Source of the DNA: Candidatus Hydrogenedentota bacterium
GTDB lineage: Bacteria; Hydrogenedentota; Hydrogenedentia; Hydrogenedentales; SLHB01
Direction of reading: 5' to 3'
DNA: 14,315 bases
Assembly: GCA_003557825.1 (NCBI GenBank)
Contig: PWNM01000139.1
Coordinates: 1-14,315 of the forward strand
Shown here: positions 6,902 to 14,315 of the stretch, piece after piece
Position numbering within the stretch: position 1 is the first letter of the stretch
Layout of the letters: every line of letters starts with the position of its first letter
The notes under the pieces: model-generated
Database searches by the model: none
What the model was told of the DNA's origin: nothing
What the model saw: the letters and a program-made list of their open reading frames with translations, nothing else
Position numbers and translations under genes: made by a program

Positions 6902-6927
6902 ATACGCCCAACTGGAGATAGTACCGA

Positions 6928-7959
6928 ATGGCAGTCACCATTAAAGATATAGCCCGCATGGCCAATGTCTCAGTGGCCACAGTTTCGCGAGTATTGAACA
7001 ATAAGCCGGGGATCTCCGAAAAGAGAAGGAAAGCGATTATCGATTTGGTCGAACAGGTGGGGTATTTGCCCAATCAAAGCGCACAGAACCTTGTTCGGCA
7101 ACGTACCCATATGCTTGGATTCATTGCGTCGGATCTACGAAGCCGCGCCTATGTGGATTTTGTCCAAACCATTGAGGCGGGCTGCCGCCCACGAGGGTAT
7201 CGTGTTCTGATTGCCGATTCCGAGGGCCGGGTCGATTCGGAAAAAGACAATGTTAATGACATGATCCGGTATCGCGCAGAGGGACTACTGATATTTCCAA
7301 TAGCGGATTTAGACAATAACGCCACACTCGAGCATCTCATGATGCTGAGACTTCGCAAAATCCCCTTTGTGGTCCTTGGAGGGAGCAGGGTTGCATCGTT
7401 CGACAGTGTGGTGCTGGCGGAAGCCGAAGGCGGATATATGATCGCGAGGCATCTGCTCGATTTGGGTCATCAGAGACTGGCGTTGGTTGGAATGCCACAA
7501 CAGGCAAACCCCGGCGCCATGGAACGATGCGAAGGGGTGATGAGGGCCATGCAAGAACGGGGACTTCTTGGAGATACGCCAGAGGAGCCGGCAATGCGAA
7601 TTGCCTATGATGATGGCGCAGGGTGTTTTATTCCACAGACAACATCCTGGCTAACACAACCCGACGCGCCCACAGCCATAATAGCTCTCAATGCTAATGT
7701 CGTTCTACGGTTGGTACGGCCGATTCTAATAATGGGAAAACGAATCCCCGACGATGTTTCGCTGGTGTGCTTTGGTCAGGAAGGATGGTGCTCAAACTTC
7801 TATCCGAGTATTTCATGTGCCCGAGTGGACAATCAAATGCGTGCACAGCGTGCCTTCGACCTTTTGTTCAAACGCATGGAAGACCCCGATTCGCCCGTCA
7901 TGGTCGATACGGTTCACTATACTTTGGTCGAACGTGAATCGACTGCGCCGCCACAATAG
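6928..7959 (+). CDS. LacI/GalR-family transcriptional regulator
   Basis: A 343-residue sugar-responsive DNA-binding protein of standard family length. The N-terminal helix-turn-helix is clear: TIKDIARMANVSVATVSRVL (residues 4-23), followed by NNKPGISEKRRKAI and the hinge-helix region LPNQSAQNLVRQRTHMLG (47-64). The remainder is a periplasmic-binding-protein-like effector domain (GFIASDLRSRAYVDFVQTIE, AEGLLIFPIAD, VVLGG, GGYMIARHLLDLGHQRLALVG, RIPDDVSLVCFG), expected to bind a sugar or oligosaccharide and dimerise. The ATG is preceded by GGAG (6914-6917). It is transcribed away from the glycan locus; matching palindromes in both promoters support repression of the locus and of itself. The effector is not predictable from the sequence. 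Its stop is followed by 226 bp before smg. Confidence 0.93.
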   Translation: MAVTIKDIARMANVSVATVSRVLNNKPGISEKRRKAIIDLVEQVGYLPNQSAQNLVRQRTHMLGFIASDLRSRAYVDFVQTIEAGCRPRGYRVLIADSEGRVDSEKDNVNDMIRYRAEGLLIFPIADLDNNATLEHLMMLRLRKIPFVVLGGSRVASFDSVVLAEAEGGYMIARHLLDLGHQRLALVGMPQQANPGAMERCEGVMRAMQERGLLGDTPEEPAMRIAYDDGAGCFIPQTTSWLTQPDAPTAIIALNANVVLRLVRPILIMGKRIPDDVSLVCFGQEGWCSNFYPSISCARVDNQMRAQRAFDLLFKRMEDPDSPVMVDTVHYTLVERESTAPPQ

Positions 7960-8113
7960 GGCTATTCATTGTGTTCTGGGCCTCGAACGAAAATCTACTA
8001 TCGGTTTGGTATACCCCGAAATCCTGCTAGGTCAGTACCATGATCTCAACTCTCCCGTCGTATCCAATAAACACCAGTTTCTGTGATTCATGGCACAGGC
8101 GCCGGCATTCGGT

Positions 8114-8142
8114 TTGACAAGATTCGGGCCAAGGCCTACAAT
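8114..8142 (+). promoter_or_regulatory. Strong sigma-70 promoter upstream of smg-topA
   Basis: TTGACA (8114-8119, perfect) and TACAAT (8137-8142, 5 of 6 matches) with a 17-bp spacer give a near-consensus housekeeping promoter. Transcription would start near 8149, just before a small hairpin, and about 37 nt upstream of the smg ATG. This suggests constitutive expression of smg, topA and possibly the prenyltransferase gene. Confidence 0.75.
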
Positions 8143-8152
8143 AAAGAAGGCA

Positions 8153-8167
8153 TGGGGAGGTTCCCCA
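8153..8167 (+). other. Leader hairpin TGGGGA-GGT-TCCCCA near the smg transcript 5' end
   Basis: A 6-bp stem with a 3-nt loop lies right after the predicted start site and 7 nt before the AGGAG ribosome site (8175-8179). It may protect the 5' end of the transcript; a competing pairing with TCCC at 8171-8174 is possible. No known riboswitch is recognised. Confidence 0.4.
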
Positions 8168-8185
8168 AGGTCCCAGGAGTGCTGA

Positions 8186-8644
8186 ATGAAACAAACAATA
8201 GTCAAACTGGTTGACGAAATTCTACGGCGAATTGAAGAGCATCCGGAGGGCGCGCCCACGGAAAGCGGTATCCGTCTGTGGTTATATCAGCAAGGGTATA
8301 GTAAGCGTGACATCGAAGATGCCATGCGACTGGTTCGGCCGCGGTTTCAGCAACAGGCGCAAATTCCGGAATCACGGCCTGTCGCAGTGCGGCCCCTCTC
8401 GGAATACGAGACGGCCAAACTCACGCCCGAGGCCCGCAGCGCCTTGGCCCGACTCGAACTGTATGGGCTGATCGATCCCTATGAACGGGAGATGGTGCTG
8501 GACCGCTTAGCTCATTACGAGGGCGAGGTGGGCATGGAAGAACTCGATTATCTGCTGTCGTGGCTGGTCTGCAGTTCTCGCGATTATGAGACCCAGCAAA
8601 CGCTTTTCGGCATTTTCGAGGGCCAAAACGACACCGTCCATTAG
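8186..8644 (+). CDS. smg: Smg family protein (DUF494)
   Basis: A 152-residue cytoplasmic protein, close to the 157 residues of E. coli Smg. The N-terminus (KLVDEILRRIEE..., residues 7-18) is a helical segment with GIRLWLYQQGYSKRDIEDAM (28-47), as in Smg where a 'Leu-x-x-x-Gly-(Phe/Tyr)-xx-x-(Asp/Glu)-Ile-xx-Ala' pattern occurs. The C-terminal half carries the best match: LTPEARSALARLELYGLIDP (79-98) then EREMVLDRLAHYEGEVGMEE (100-119), like the family's YTPEE...L...GILDPxxREMVIDR. Molecular function is unknown. Its position directly before topA recalls the smg-topA (or smg-yrdD) neighbourhood of Proteobacteria, which supports the call. AGGAG at 8175-8179, 6 nt upstream, fixes the start. Confidence 0.82.
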   Translation: MKQTIVKLVDEILRRIEEHPEGAPTESGIRLWLYQQGYSKRDIEDAMRLVRPRFQQQAQIPESRPVAVRPLSEYETAKLTPEARSALARLELYGLIDPYEREMVLDRLAHYEGEVGMEELDYLLSWLVCSSRDYETQQTLFGIFEGQNDTVH

Positions 8645-8666
8645 TTATTAACGGAATGAGTACCCC

Positions 8667-8699
8667 ATGACGCCCATCCAAGCGAGGGTGCGGCGTCAT
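8667..8699 (+). other. Stem-loop between smg and topA (attenuator or terminator candidate)
   Basis: ATGACGCC (8667-8674) pairs perfectly with GGCGTCAT (8692-8699). Inner bases CATCC/GGGTG extend the stem with one G-U pair and a single bulged C, closing a 6-nt loop. The sequence after it (TGTGTTGT) is only mildly T-rich and the topA ribosome site (8709-8713) begins 9 nt further on. It may partly terminate transcription or tune topA expression. Confidence 0.5.
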
Positions 8700-8720
8700 T
8701 GTGTTGTCAGGAGCAACTGA

Positions 8721-11156
8721 ATGGCGAAATACCTGGTGGTGGTTGAATCCCCAGCCAAGGCAAAGACAATCAACAAGTTTCTTGGACGCAACTATGTGGT
8801 CAAAGCAAGTTATGGCCATGTTCGCGACCTTCCCAAAAGCGATCTGGGCGTAGATATTGAAAACGACTTCGAGCCCAAATACGTTCGACTCAAGGATTCC
8901 TCCAAGGCCATCAAGGAACTGAAGGAGTCCGTCAAGAAGGTCGACGGCGTGCTTTTGGCCACCGACCCGGACCGGGAGGGCGAGGCGATTGGCTGGCATG
9001 TCGCCGAATTGCTGAAGCCGGCCAAGAAACCCATGGAGCGGATTGTCTTCAACGAGATCACGAAGCGTCGAGTCCAAGAGGCCACCAAGCATCCTCGGCC
9101 GATCAACGACAATCTAGTCAATGCTCAACAGGCGCGGCGCGTGCTCGATCGGCTGGTCGGCTACAAAATCAGTCCGTTGCTGCAATGGTCCGTCCGCCGG
9201 GGATTGAGCGCCGGTCGGGTTCAGTCGGTAGCCGTGCGCATGGTCTGTGAGCGGGAAGCGGCGATCGAAGCCTTTGTGCCCGAGGAATATTGGACCCTTG
9301 ACGCGCTACTAAAAACCGAACGGGATGAGACCTTTACGGCACGCCTCCATAAAGTGCATGGGGAAGACCCAAGCTTGGGCAATGAGGAGTCGGTGCACGA
9401 GGTGCTCCGCGGTCTTGAGGATGCTGCCTTTCGTATCCATTCGGTCGAACGAAAAGAGGTTAGACGGAACCCCTATCCACCTTTCATCACAAGCACGCTG
9501 CAACAAGAGGCGTCGCGAAAACTGCGCTTCAGCCCCCGAAATACCATGCGGATTGCGCAGCAGCTGTACGAGGGCATTTCCATCGGCGAAGAAGGAACGG
9601 TCGGCCTCATAACCTATATGCGTACAGATTCCACGCGGCTGGCTTCTGATGCCCTGGATGAAGCCCGGGAATATATCAGTAAACACTTCGAGCCCAAGAT
9701 GCTCCCGGAAAAGCCCAATTTTTACCGGAGTAAAAAGGGCGCGCAGGACGCCCATGAAGCAATTCGGCCAACAGAGGTTCGCCATACCCCCGAATCCATT
9801 CGGCAATATCTGACCGAAGACCAGTACAAATTGTATACGCTTATTTGGAAGCGCTTCGTAGCGTGCCAAATGGCTCCCGCTGTTTTTGACCAGACGATCG
9901 TCACCGTCAAGGCAAAAGACTGCGACTTTCGGGCTACCGGCTCCATCATGAAGTTTCCGGGATTTACGGCGTTGTACGAAGAATCGACGGACGATGCCAA
10001 CGGCGAGAAGAAAGACACCCGGCTTCCCGAAGTACACGAAAACGAAGGAGCGGAGCTGGTCGAATACAAACCCGAACAGCACTTCACCAAGCCGCCGCCC
10101 CGATTCAGCGAGGCCAGCCTCATTCGCGCCCTCGAAGAAAACGGCATTGGCCGACCGAGCACCTATGCTCCGACCATTAACACGATTATCGAGCGTGAGT
10201 ATGTAGCACGCGAAAAGGGCCGTCTTTATCCCACACCGTTGGGCAAGGAGGTGAACGCGCTCCTGGTCAAAAACTTCCCAGATATCCTTGACATGGACTT
10301 CACGGCCCGGCTGGAGGCGGATCTGGACCATGTCGAAGAGGGCCTACGAGAATGGCACGATCTACTTCGCGCATTCTACGCCGACTTCGAACGAGACCTG
10401 GACAAGGCCCAGCATCGCTTGGTGACCGAAGCTGTGGGCGAGGATGTCTCATGCCCCAAATGCAACAGTGAGATGACTCTCGAGCACGGGTGGTATGGAA
10501 TGTATCTCCGCTGCTCCAAGCATCCTGACTGCGACGGCCGCATTAGTCTTCGGAAAAAGGCCCAGACTGAACCAACCGATGAAGTATGCGAGGAATGCGG
10601 TTCGCCCATGGTCATACGGAGCGGCCGATTCGGCAAGTTTATGGCCTGCTCAAACTATCCCAAGTGCAAAAACACCCATAACGTGGACTCGGAAGGCAAC
10701 AAAGTAGCCCGAGAGCCGCGGGAGGAACCTGTCCGCACGGACCAGAAGTGTCCGGAATGCGGCGGCACATTGCTAATTCGTAAAAACCGGCAGGGCGAAC
10801 CTTTCTATGGCTGTGAAAAATATCCCAAATGCCGCTTCACCAAGCCCATGGAGCTTGGCCTCAAGTGCCTTCGCGAGGGGTGTGACGGTGATCTCGTTTC
10901 CAAGCGTGCCAAGGGACGGCGCTTCATCGGCTGTGATCAGTATCCGAAGTGCGATTTCACAGTGTTCGGTCAGGTCGACAAGGAAACCGCCTGCCCCAAG
11001 TGCGGCAACGAATGGACGACGGTGACCAAACCCCGGGGCAAACCCCATGTTCGACGATGCCCCAAACCGGGATGCGGATTTGAGCAGGAAATCGCCGAGG
11101 ATACCGACGAAGACGCGTCGAGTTCCGACGAGGCCCATACGCAATCCGACGTATGA
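8721..11156 (+). CDS. topA: DNA topoisomerase I (type IA) with five C-terminal zinc ribbons
   Basis: An 811-residue enzyme that relaxes negative supercoils by single-strand cutting and passage. The TOPRIM domain carries VVESPAKAKTINKFLG (7-22, with E9) and DPDREGEAIGWH (82-93: D82, D84, E86 for magnesium). LDRLVGYKISPLL (142-154) and GLSAGRVQSVAVR (161-173) follow. The active-site tyrosine is Y299 in GLITYMRTDSTR. AHEAIRPT (344-351) and SLIRALEENGIGRPSTYAPT (466-485) are also canonical. The C-terminus has five Cys4-type ribbons with cysteines at 578/581/598/604, 623/626/643/649, 677/680/698/704, 716/721/738/744 and 758/761/780/785, followed by an acidic Asp/Glu/Ser tail (791-811). E. coli TopA (865 aa) has three recognisable ribbons. 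AGGAG 7 nt upstream fixes the start. Confidence 0.97.
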   Translation: MAKYLVVVESPAKAKTINKFLGRNYVVKASYGHVRDLPKSDLGVDIENDFEPKYVRLKDSSKAIKELKESVKKVDGVLLATDPDREGEAIGWHVAELLKPAKKPMERIVFNEITKRRVQEATKHPRPINDNLVNAQQARRVLDRLVGYKISPLLQWSVRRGLSAGRVQSVAVRMVCEREAAIEAFVPEEYWTLDALLKTERDETFTARLHKVHGEDPSLGNEESVHEVLRGLEDAAFRIHSVERKEVRRNPYPPFITSTLQQEASRKLRFSPRNTMRIAQQLYEGISIGEEGTVGLITYMRTDSTRLASDALDEAREYISKHFEPKMLPEKPNFYRSKKGAQDAHEAIRPTEVRHTPESIRQYLTEDQYKLYTLIWKRFVACQMAPAVFDQTIVTVKAKDCDFRATGSIMKFPGFTALYEESTDDANGEKKDTRLPEVHENEGAELVEYKPEQHFTKPPPRFSEASLIRALEENGIGRPSTYAPTINTIIEREYVAREKGRLYPTPLGKEVNALLVKNFPDILDMDFTARLEADLDHVEEGLREWHDLLRAFYADFERDLDKAQHRLVTEAVGEDVSCPKCNSEMTLEHGWYGMYLRCSKHPDCDGRISLRKKAQTEPTDEVCEECGSPMVIRSGRFGKFMACSNYPKCKNTHNVDSEGNKVAREPREEPVRTDQKCPECGGTLLIRKNRQGEPFYGCEKYPKCRFTKPMELGLKCLREGCDGDLVSKRAKGRRFIGCDQYPKCDFTVFGQVDKETACPKCGNEWTTVTKPRGKPHVRRCPKPGCGFEQEIAEDTDEDASSSDEAHTQSDV

Positions 11157-11274
11157 TCATCGATTCCACGGGGAAGAAAACGCGGCCCTCTGGTTGTACT
11201 AAAGGGTATAGAGCAACACAATAGGCGTATGCCGCTGTTCTTCAACACAGTGCATGAGGAGTGATGCCGCAGCC

Positions 11275-12183
11275 ATGATTTCACCGAAACAGTTCCTTGT
11301 CTATGCCCGGGCGCCGTTTACCTATGCGTCGCTGCTGCCCATGCTGACGGGCGCCGCCTTTGCATGGCGTTCGGGACTCGATTTTAACTGGCTCAACTTT
11401 GCACTTACCCTGGTGGGCATGCTGTTCGTCCATTTTGCGGTGAATCTGTATAACGATTACTTCGACTTCGTAAACGGGGTCGATCAGACCAATTCGTTTC
11501 GCGGAAAGTTCAACGGCGGCTCCGGAGCATTACTTGGACCGGATGTCACACCCCGCATGATGGCGCAAATGGCAACAGCCTGTTTGCTTATCGGCATTGC
11601 ATGCGGAATCTGGCTAATGGTACGCGTTGACGGCGGTTTTGGTCCGGTGTTTGTCCTCATCATAGCCGGGATCATCTTGGGCGTGTTCTACACGGCCCCG
11701 CCATTGAAACTGGCATACCGCGGCTTGGGCGAAGTGGCCATATTTTTTGGACTCGGCGTCTTGCCGATATTCGGAACGTATTATGTGATTACCGGCGACA
11801 TGTCCTGGACGCCGGTCATCGGTTCAATGCCGGTCAGCCTCGGCATCACTTGGGTCCTCTGGGTGAATGAGTTTCCCGATAGCGAAGGCGACCGCGCGGC
11901 GGGCAAACGAAACTTGGTGGTCCGCCTGGGTACGAGCGCGGCTCGCTATGTTTACGCAGCATTTGTAGCCGCTTGCGTAGTATTTATTCTTATGTCTCCC
12001 GTGCTTCTCGATATGTCGCCCTTCCTGTACCTGGGACTGCTGGGGATCATTCCGGCGTTTATCGCCATGCGGATCATCTTCGAGCACCACAGCCATCCCG
12101 ACAAACTCGTTCGAGCTCAAGCCTTTTCCATCCAGAGTCATATGGCCACAGCGCTGCTGTTTGCCGTGGGGGTACTCCTTTAG
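11275..12183 (+). CDS. UbiA-family prenyltransferase, MenA-like (1,4-dihydroxy-2-naphthoate polyprenyltransferase candidate)
   Basis: A 302-residue membrane protein with about eight or nine hydrophobic helices. The first Asp-rich motif NLYNDYFDFVNGVD (57-70) and second motif NEFPDSEGDRAAGKRNLVVR (198-217) are those of UbiA-family enzymes, which transfer a polyprenyl chain from the diphosphate to an aromatic acceptor with magnesium. NDYFDxxxGVD and YTAPPLKLAYRGLGE (139-153) are most MenA-like, suggesting menaquinone synthesis, but no other men gene is nearby and other acceptors are possible. I prefer the ATG at 11275 (MISPKQF), which begins at the usual MenA N-terminus; AGGAG (11257-11261) is rather far (13 nt). 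The in-frame ATG at 11254 overlaps that site and has no ribosome site of its own. It lies 118 bp after topA, same strand. Confidence 0.85.
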   Translation: MISPKQFLVYARAPFTYASLLPMLTGAAFAWRSGLDFNWLNFALTLVGMLFVHFAVNLYNDYFDFVNGVDQTNSFRGKFNGGSGALLGPDVTPRMMAQMATACLLIGIACGIWLMVRVDGGFGPVFVLIIAGIILGVFYTAPPLKLAYRGLGEVAIFFGLGVLPIFGTYYVITGDMSWTPVIGSMPVSLGITWVLWVNEFPDSEGDRAAGKRNLVVRLGTSAARYVYAAFVAACVVFILMSPVLLDMSPFLYLGLLGIIPAFIAMRIIFEHHSHPDKLVRAQAFSIQSHMATALLFAVGVLL

Positions 12184-12266
12184 CGCTTCTGCAATTGTGG
12201 TACCATGAAGATAAGGTGATTGCCGCAATTTCGTGAGCCCGAGTGGGGAGATTTCCATATTTTGGC

Positions 12267-12296
12267 TTGACTCAAATGGGAATGAGGCAGTAATCT
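12267..12296 (+). promoter_or_regulatory. Weak promoter candidate before the sugar transferase gene
   Basis: TTGACT (12267-12272, 5 of 6 matches) and TAATCT (12291-12296, 3 of 6 matches) are 18 bp apart, within the 151-bp gap after the prenyltransferase gene. The -35 is good but the -10 poor. A separate promoter is plausible because the downstream genes switch to envelope polysaccharide synthesis. Confidence 0.35.
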
Positions 12297-12334
12297 CTTT
12301 TCTAGGGTATCAATTCTACGGATAGGTGGTGTAC

Positions 12335-13759
12335 ATGTCGATTACGCGCAAGAGTCCGACCGTCTCGGTCTTTTCGCAGGCTTTTTTTGACAGCCTCTGG
12401 ATCCTTGTTGCGTGTATCGTGGCAAGTTTTTTCACATGGGATGAGGATGTCTCATTTCGACGGCACTTCGCCGATCACATCGGATATTTCGTCTCTTTTG
12501 TAATCGTCTGGTGCGGAGTTGCCACCGATCAGCGCGTGTTTTCATCCCATCGAGGCGATACTATCGTCAACCTTGTAGTGGCCTTGCTCAAGGCAGTGGT
12601 CATTTCCCTGGTTCTCACAAGCCTCCTCATGCTGTTCTTTACACAGCGGCCGTTCGAGCAGGAGTTCCTTGTCCACTTTGGCCTATGGTCAGCCCTGTTT
12701 CTGCTCTCATTTCGCATTGCCATTCGGCTTTTCCTGAACCATGTCCGGAGTCAGGGACTAAACTACCGCCAGATCCTGCTTGTTGGAGGCAACGAACGGG
12801 CGCGGCATTTCGTCGAGGTACTGCGAAGCCAAGGTCATTACGGATATCGGATCCTGGGCTTTATCGATGACGATCCCGAGCGCGCATCCTATTTCGAAGG
12901 CCTTGACGTACCCTATCTGGGCGACTTGCGCGACATCGAGATCTTGCCCATGAAGCATGTCATCGACGAGATCTATGTGTGTCTGCCCGTTCGAACCTAT
13001 TACGAAACCATCACCAGCATGGCCCATCTGTGCGAAGGTATTGGAACTCCCATCCGGCTGATCGCCGACTTTTTCTCCGTGCGCATCGCCACAAGCAAGG
13101 TGCGGCAATTCCAGGATGTGCCGTTGCTCTCCTTGTCGCCCGTGCCGGAGGAACACCTGCAACTGCTGGTAAAACGTATGCTTGACCTGGCCGTATCGGG
13201 TTTCTTCTTGGTTACCATTGCCTGGTGGTTGTTTCCCGTTGTGGCGATATTGATCAAGCTCGATTCACGGGGGCCGGTGTTTTTCCGTCAGGAGCGAGTC
13301 GGGTTTAATGGCCGGCGATTCAACATGGTCAAATTCCGCTCCATGGTTATCAATGCCGAGGAGATCAAAGCGCAATTGGCTGAGATGAACGAAGCGGATG
13401 GTCCGGTGTTCAAGATGCGCGACGATCCCCGTATGACCCGTGTCGGCCGCTACATCCGCAAATTCAGCATTGATGAGTTGCCCCAGTTCATCAACGTATT
13501 CCTGGGCCACATGAGCCTGGTGGGGCCCCGACCGCCGGTACCCGCCGAAGTGGCCGAGTATACCTGGGACCAACGCCGCCGTCTTAGCGTGCGGCCCGGT
13601 ATCACAGGGCTGCAGCAGGTCTGCGGTCGCAGCGACCTCGACTTTGAACAATGGGTCGAGCTGGATCTCTACTATATTGATCACTGGTCCCTCGCCGAAG
13701 ACTTTCGAATCCTGTTACGAACGTTTCAAGTGGTGGTGCTGGCGAAAGGCGCGGCCTGA
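12335..13759 (+). CDS. Undecaprenyl-phosphate sugar-1-phosphate transferase (WbaP/WcaJ-type polyprenyl glycosylphosphotransferase)
   Basis: A 474-residue inner-membrane enzyme that starts a polysaccharide repeat unit by moving a sugar-1-phosphate (often glucose or galactose) from a UDP-sugar to undecaprenyl phosphate. The layout is the long form: four N-terminal helices (about 14-34, 50-64, 80-103, 113-135), a CoA_binding_3/Rossmann-like domain (QILLVGGNERARHFVEVL 146-163; RILGFIDDDPE 172-182), the re-entrant helix (281-309) and the catalytic Bac_transf domain: RGPVFFRQERVGFNGRRFNM (312-331), KFRSMV (333-338), the Asp380-Glu381 dyad in FSIDELPQFINVF (377-389), HMSLVGPRPPVP (392-403) and RPGITGLQQVCGRSDL (420-435). 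The ATG at 12335 has AGGTGG 5 nt upstream; a GTG at 12326 in frame is less likely. The sugar cannot be told from sequence. Confidence 0.92.
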   Translation: MSITRKSPTVSVFSQAFFDSLWILVACIVASFFTWDEDVSFRRHFADHIGYFVSFVIVWCGVATDQRVFSSHRGDTIVNLVVALLKAVVISLVLTSLLMLFFTQRPFEQEFLVHFGLWSALFLLSFRIAIRLFLNHVRSQGLNYRQILLVGGNERARHFVEVLRSQGHYGYRILGFIDDDPERASYFEGLDVPYLGDLRDIEILPMKHVIDEIYVCLPVRTYYETITSMAHLCEGIGTPIRLIADFFSVRIATSKVRQFQDVPLLSLSPVPEEHLQLLVKRMLDLAVSGFFLVTIAWWLFPVVAILIKLDSRGPVFFRQERVGFNGRRFNMVKFRSMVINAEEIKAQLAEMNEADGPVFKMRDDPRMTRVGRYIRKFSIDELPQFINVFLGHMSLVGPRPPVPAEVAEYTWDQRRRLSVRPGITGLQQVCGRSDLDFEQWVELDLYYIDHWSLAEDFRILLRTFQVVVLAKGAA

Positions 13760-13761
13760 CC

Positions 13762-14315
13762 ATGGCTCCCGGGGGGGAGGCCGTCGGGACACCGCTGCCC
13801 GGCTTACGCGGTCTGGTACGGTTGGGACAGGCAGGGGGAGTGCTCTTTGTCGCCAAGGTGGGCGCAGCAGGGCTCTCCTTCATCATACTGGCGTTTCTCG
13901 CTCGCATACTCGGCCCCGCTTCCTTTGGTGATTTCACCCTGCTTCGCATTTTGTTTATGCTGCTTGTCGGATTGCTTGGTCCTGCCATCGATACGGCGCT
14001 CGTTCGATTTGGGGCTCGGGAATTGGTCCAATGTCCAGACCGATTCGCGCCAACGGTGCGTGCGGCCCTTCATGCAAAAGCCATGCTTGCCATCGCGTTC
14101 ATCGTTGGGGGCATCGTCCTTGCCTATCCCGTACGTTCCGTACTTTTCGACCCCAGTTCGCCCATTCGTTCACTCCACATCGCCATCGTCTTTTGGGGCG
14201 CAGCGGCCATGTTGTTCGTGGATCTGCTCCGAGCCCTGTTACAAACGCAACAACGTTTTGCCGCCTATGCTGTCGTCGAGTTCCTTGTGCCGGTGTTACG
14301 CGCGGGCGCAGTGGC
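13762..14315 (+). CDS. Wzx-like polysaccharide flippase, N-terminal part
   Basis: An open frame of 184 codons begins with ATG at 13762, 2 nt after the transferase stop, and runs off the right edge without a stop. The protein shows a first helix pair typical of the MOP/MATE-superfamily flippases: FVAKVGAAGLSFIILAFLAR (34-53) ILGPASFGDFTLLRILFMLL (54-73), then further hydrophobic segments around residues 111-130 and 144-165. The LARxLGPxxFGxF pattern is characteristic of Polysacc_synt/Wzx proteins, which move lipid-linked repeat units across the inner membrane. Pairing with a WbaP-type initiating transferase supports a Wzx/Wzy-dependent exopolysaccharide or O-antigen cluster continuing rightwards. 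No clear ribosome site precedes it beyond GAAAGGCG within the upstream gene, so translational coupling is likely. Confidence 0.82.
   Translation, partial: MAPGGEAVGTPLPGLRGLVRLGQAGGVLFVAKVGAAGLSFIILAFLARILGPASFGDFTLLRILFMLLVGLLGPAIDTALVRFGARELVQCPDRFAPTVRAALHAKAMLAIAFIVGGIVLAYPVRSVLFDPSSPIRSLHIAIVFWGAAAMLFVDLLRALLQTQQRFAAYAVVEFLVPVLRAGAV

Larger units (their letters stand above)
6421..6927. other. 507-bp divergent regulatory region between the CBM9/PASTA gene and the LacI-family repressor gene
   Basis: This is the only stretch over 300 bp without a gene. Reading from the left it holds the ribosome site of the CBM9/PASTA gene (about 6425-6436), a leader of about 280 nt with no recognised riboswitch, a small inverted repeat ATTGG-N5-CCAAT (6650-6664), the leftward promoter with its operator (6708-6737), an AT-rich stretch (about 6738-6820) and the repressor's own operator and promoter (6860-6901). 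No RNA gene was recognised. Confidence 0.7.

Noticed and set aside
9309..10331. Long open frame (340 codons) antisense to topA
   Set aside because: It is a codon-bias shadow of topA, whose frame carries all the catalytic motifs across this stretch; the antisense product has no recognisable domain.
11194..11222. Promoter TTGTAC-17-CACAAT between topA and the prenyltransferase gene
   Set aside because: Only 3 of 6 and 4 of 6 matches; read-through from topA is as likely.
12263..12290. Possible sigma-54 promoter (TGGCTTG) before the sugar transferase gene, as seen for some exopolysaccharide clusters
   Set aside because: The GC of the -12 element is absent at the required distance from the GG of the -24 element.

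Overview
The window reads as chromosomal DNA (roughly 55% GC by eye) from a Gram-negative-type, probably environmental or marine bacterium. The gene mix resembles Candidatus Hydrogenedentota or the neighbouring Planctomycetota/Lentisphaerota/Verrucomicrobiota: a uroporphyrinogen-decarboxylase-like protein of the MPTKDD...RPMVMIDQVCWNEM type, a BNR_4 beta-propeller enzyme, a CBM9/PASTA surface protein with an LPTAG-hydrophobic-RRR tail, and an unusually long ActP-type symporter. This placement rests on protein style only and is a moderate-confidence inference. No tRNA, rRNA, CRISPR array, insertion sequence or phage gene was seen.

Left half (1-6420, all minus strand): a candidate polysaccharide-utilisation locus. 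In transcription order it holds (i) a secreted LamG-like/CBM9/2xPASTA protein with a C-terminal membrane anchor, (ii) a secreted BNR_4 seven-bladed-propeller protein whose His/His/Tyr/Arg/Tyr spacing fits PL25-type ulvan lyases, (iii) a DUF485 (YjcH-like) membrane protein abutting (iv) a sodium:solute symporter of the ActP type with a ~235-residue soluble insert, and (v) the first 84 codons of a URO-D-like protein running off the left edge. A strong hairpin separates (i) from (ii).

Centre (6421-7959): a 507-bp divergent control region and a LacI-family repressor on the plus strand. A perfect 16-bp LacI-type palindrome lies between the -35 and -10 of the leftward promoter. A second, closely related palindrome lies just upstream of the repressor's own -35. 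This suggests one repressor controlling the degradation locus and itself, with a sugar or oligosaccharide as inducer.

Right half (7960-14315, plus strand): housekeeping and envelope genes. A near-consensus sigma-70 promoter drives smg (DUF494), followed after a stem-loop by topA (DNA topoisomerase I with five C-terminal zinc ribbons) and a MenA-like UbiA prenyltransferase. Then comes the start of an exopolysaccharide/O-antigen cluster: a WbaP/WcaJ-type undecaprenyl-phosphate sugar-1-phosphate transferase and, 2 nt later, the N-terminal 184 codons of a Wzx-like flippase truncated by the right edge.

Nothing here is clearly an entirely new system. The best candidates for something under-described are the LacI-controlled lyase/CBM9-PASTA/long-insert-symporter locus and its two-operator switch.
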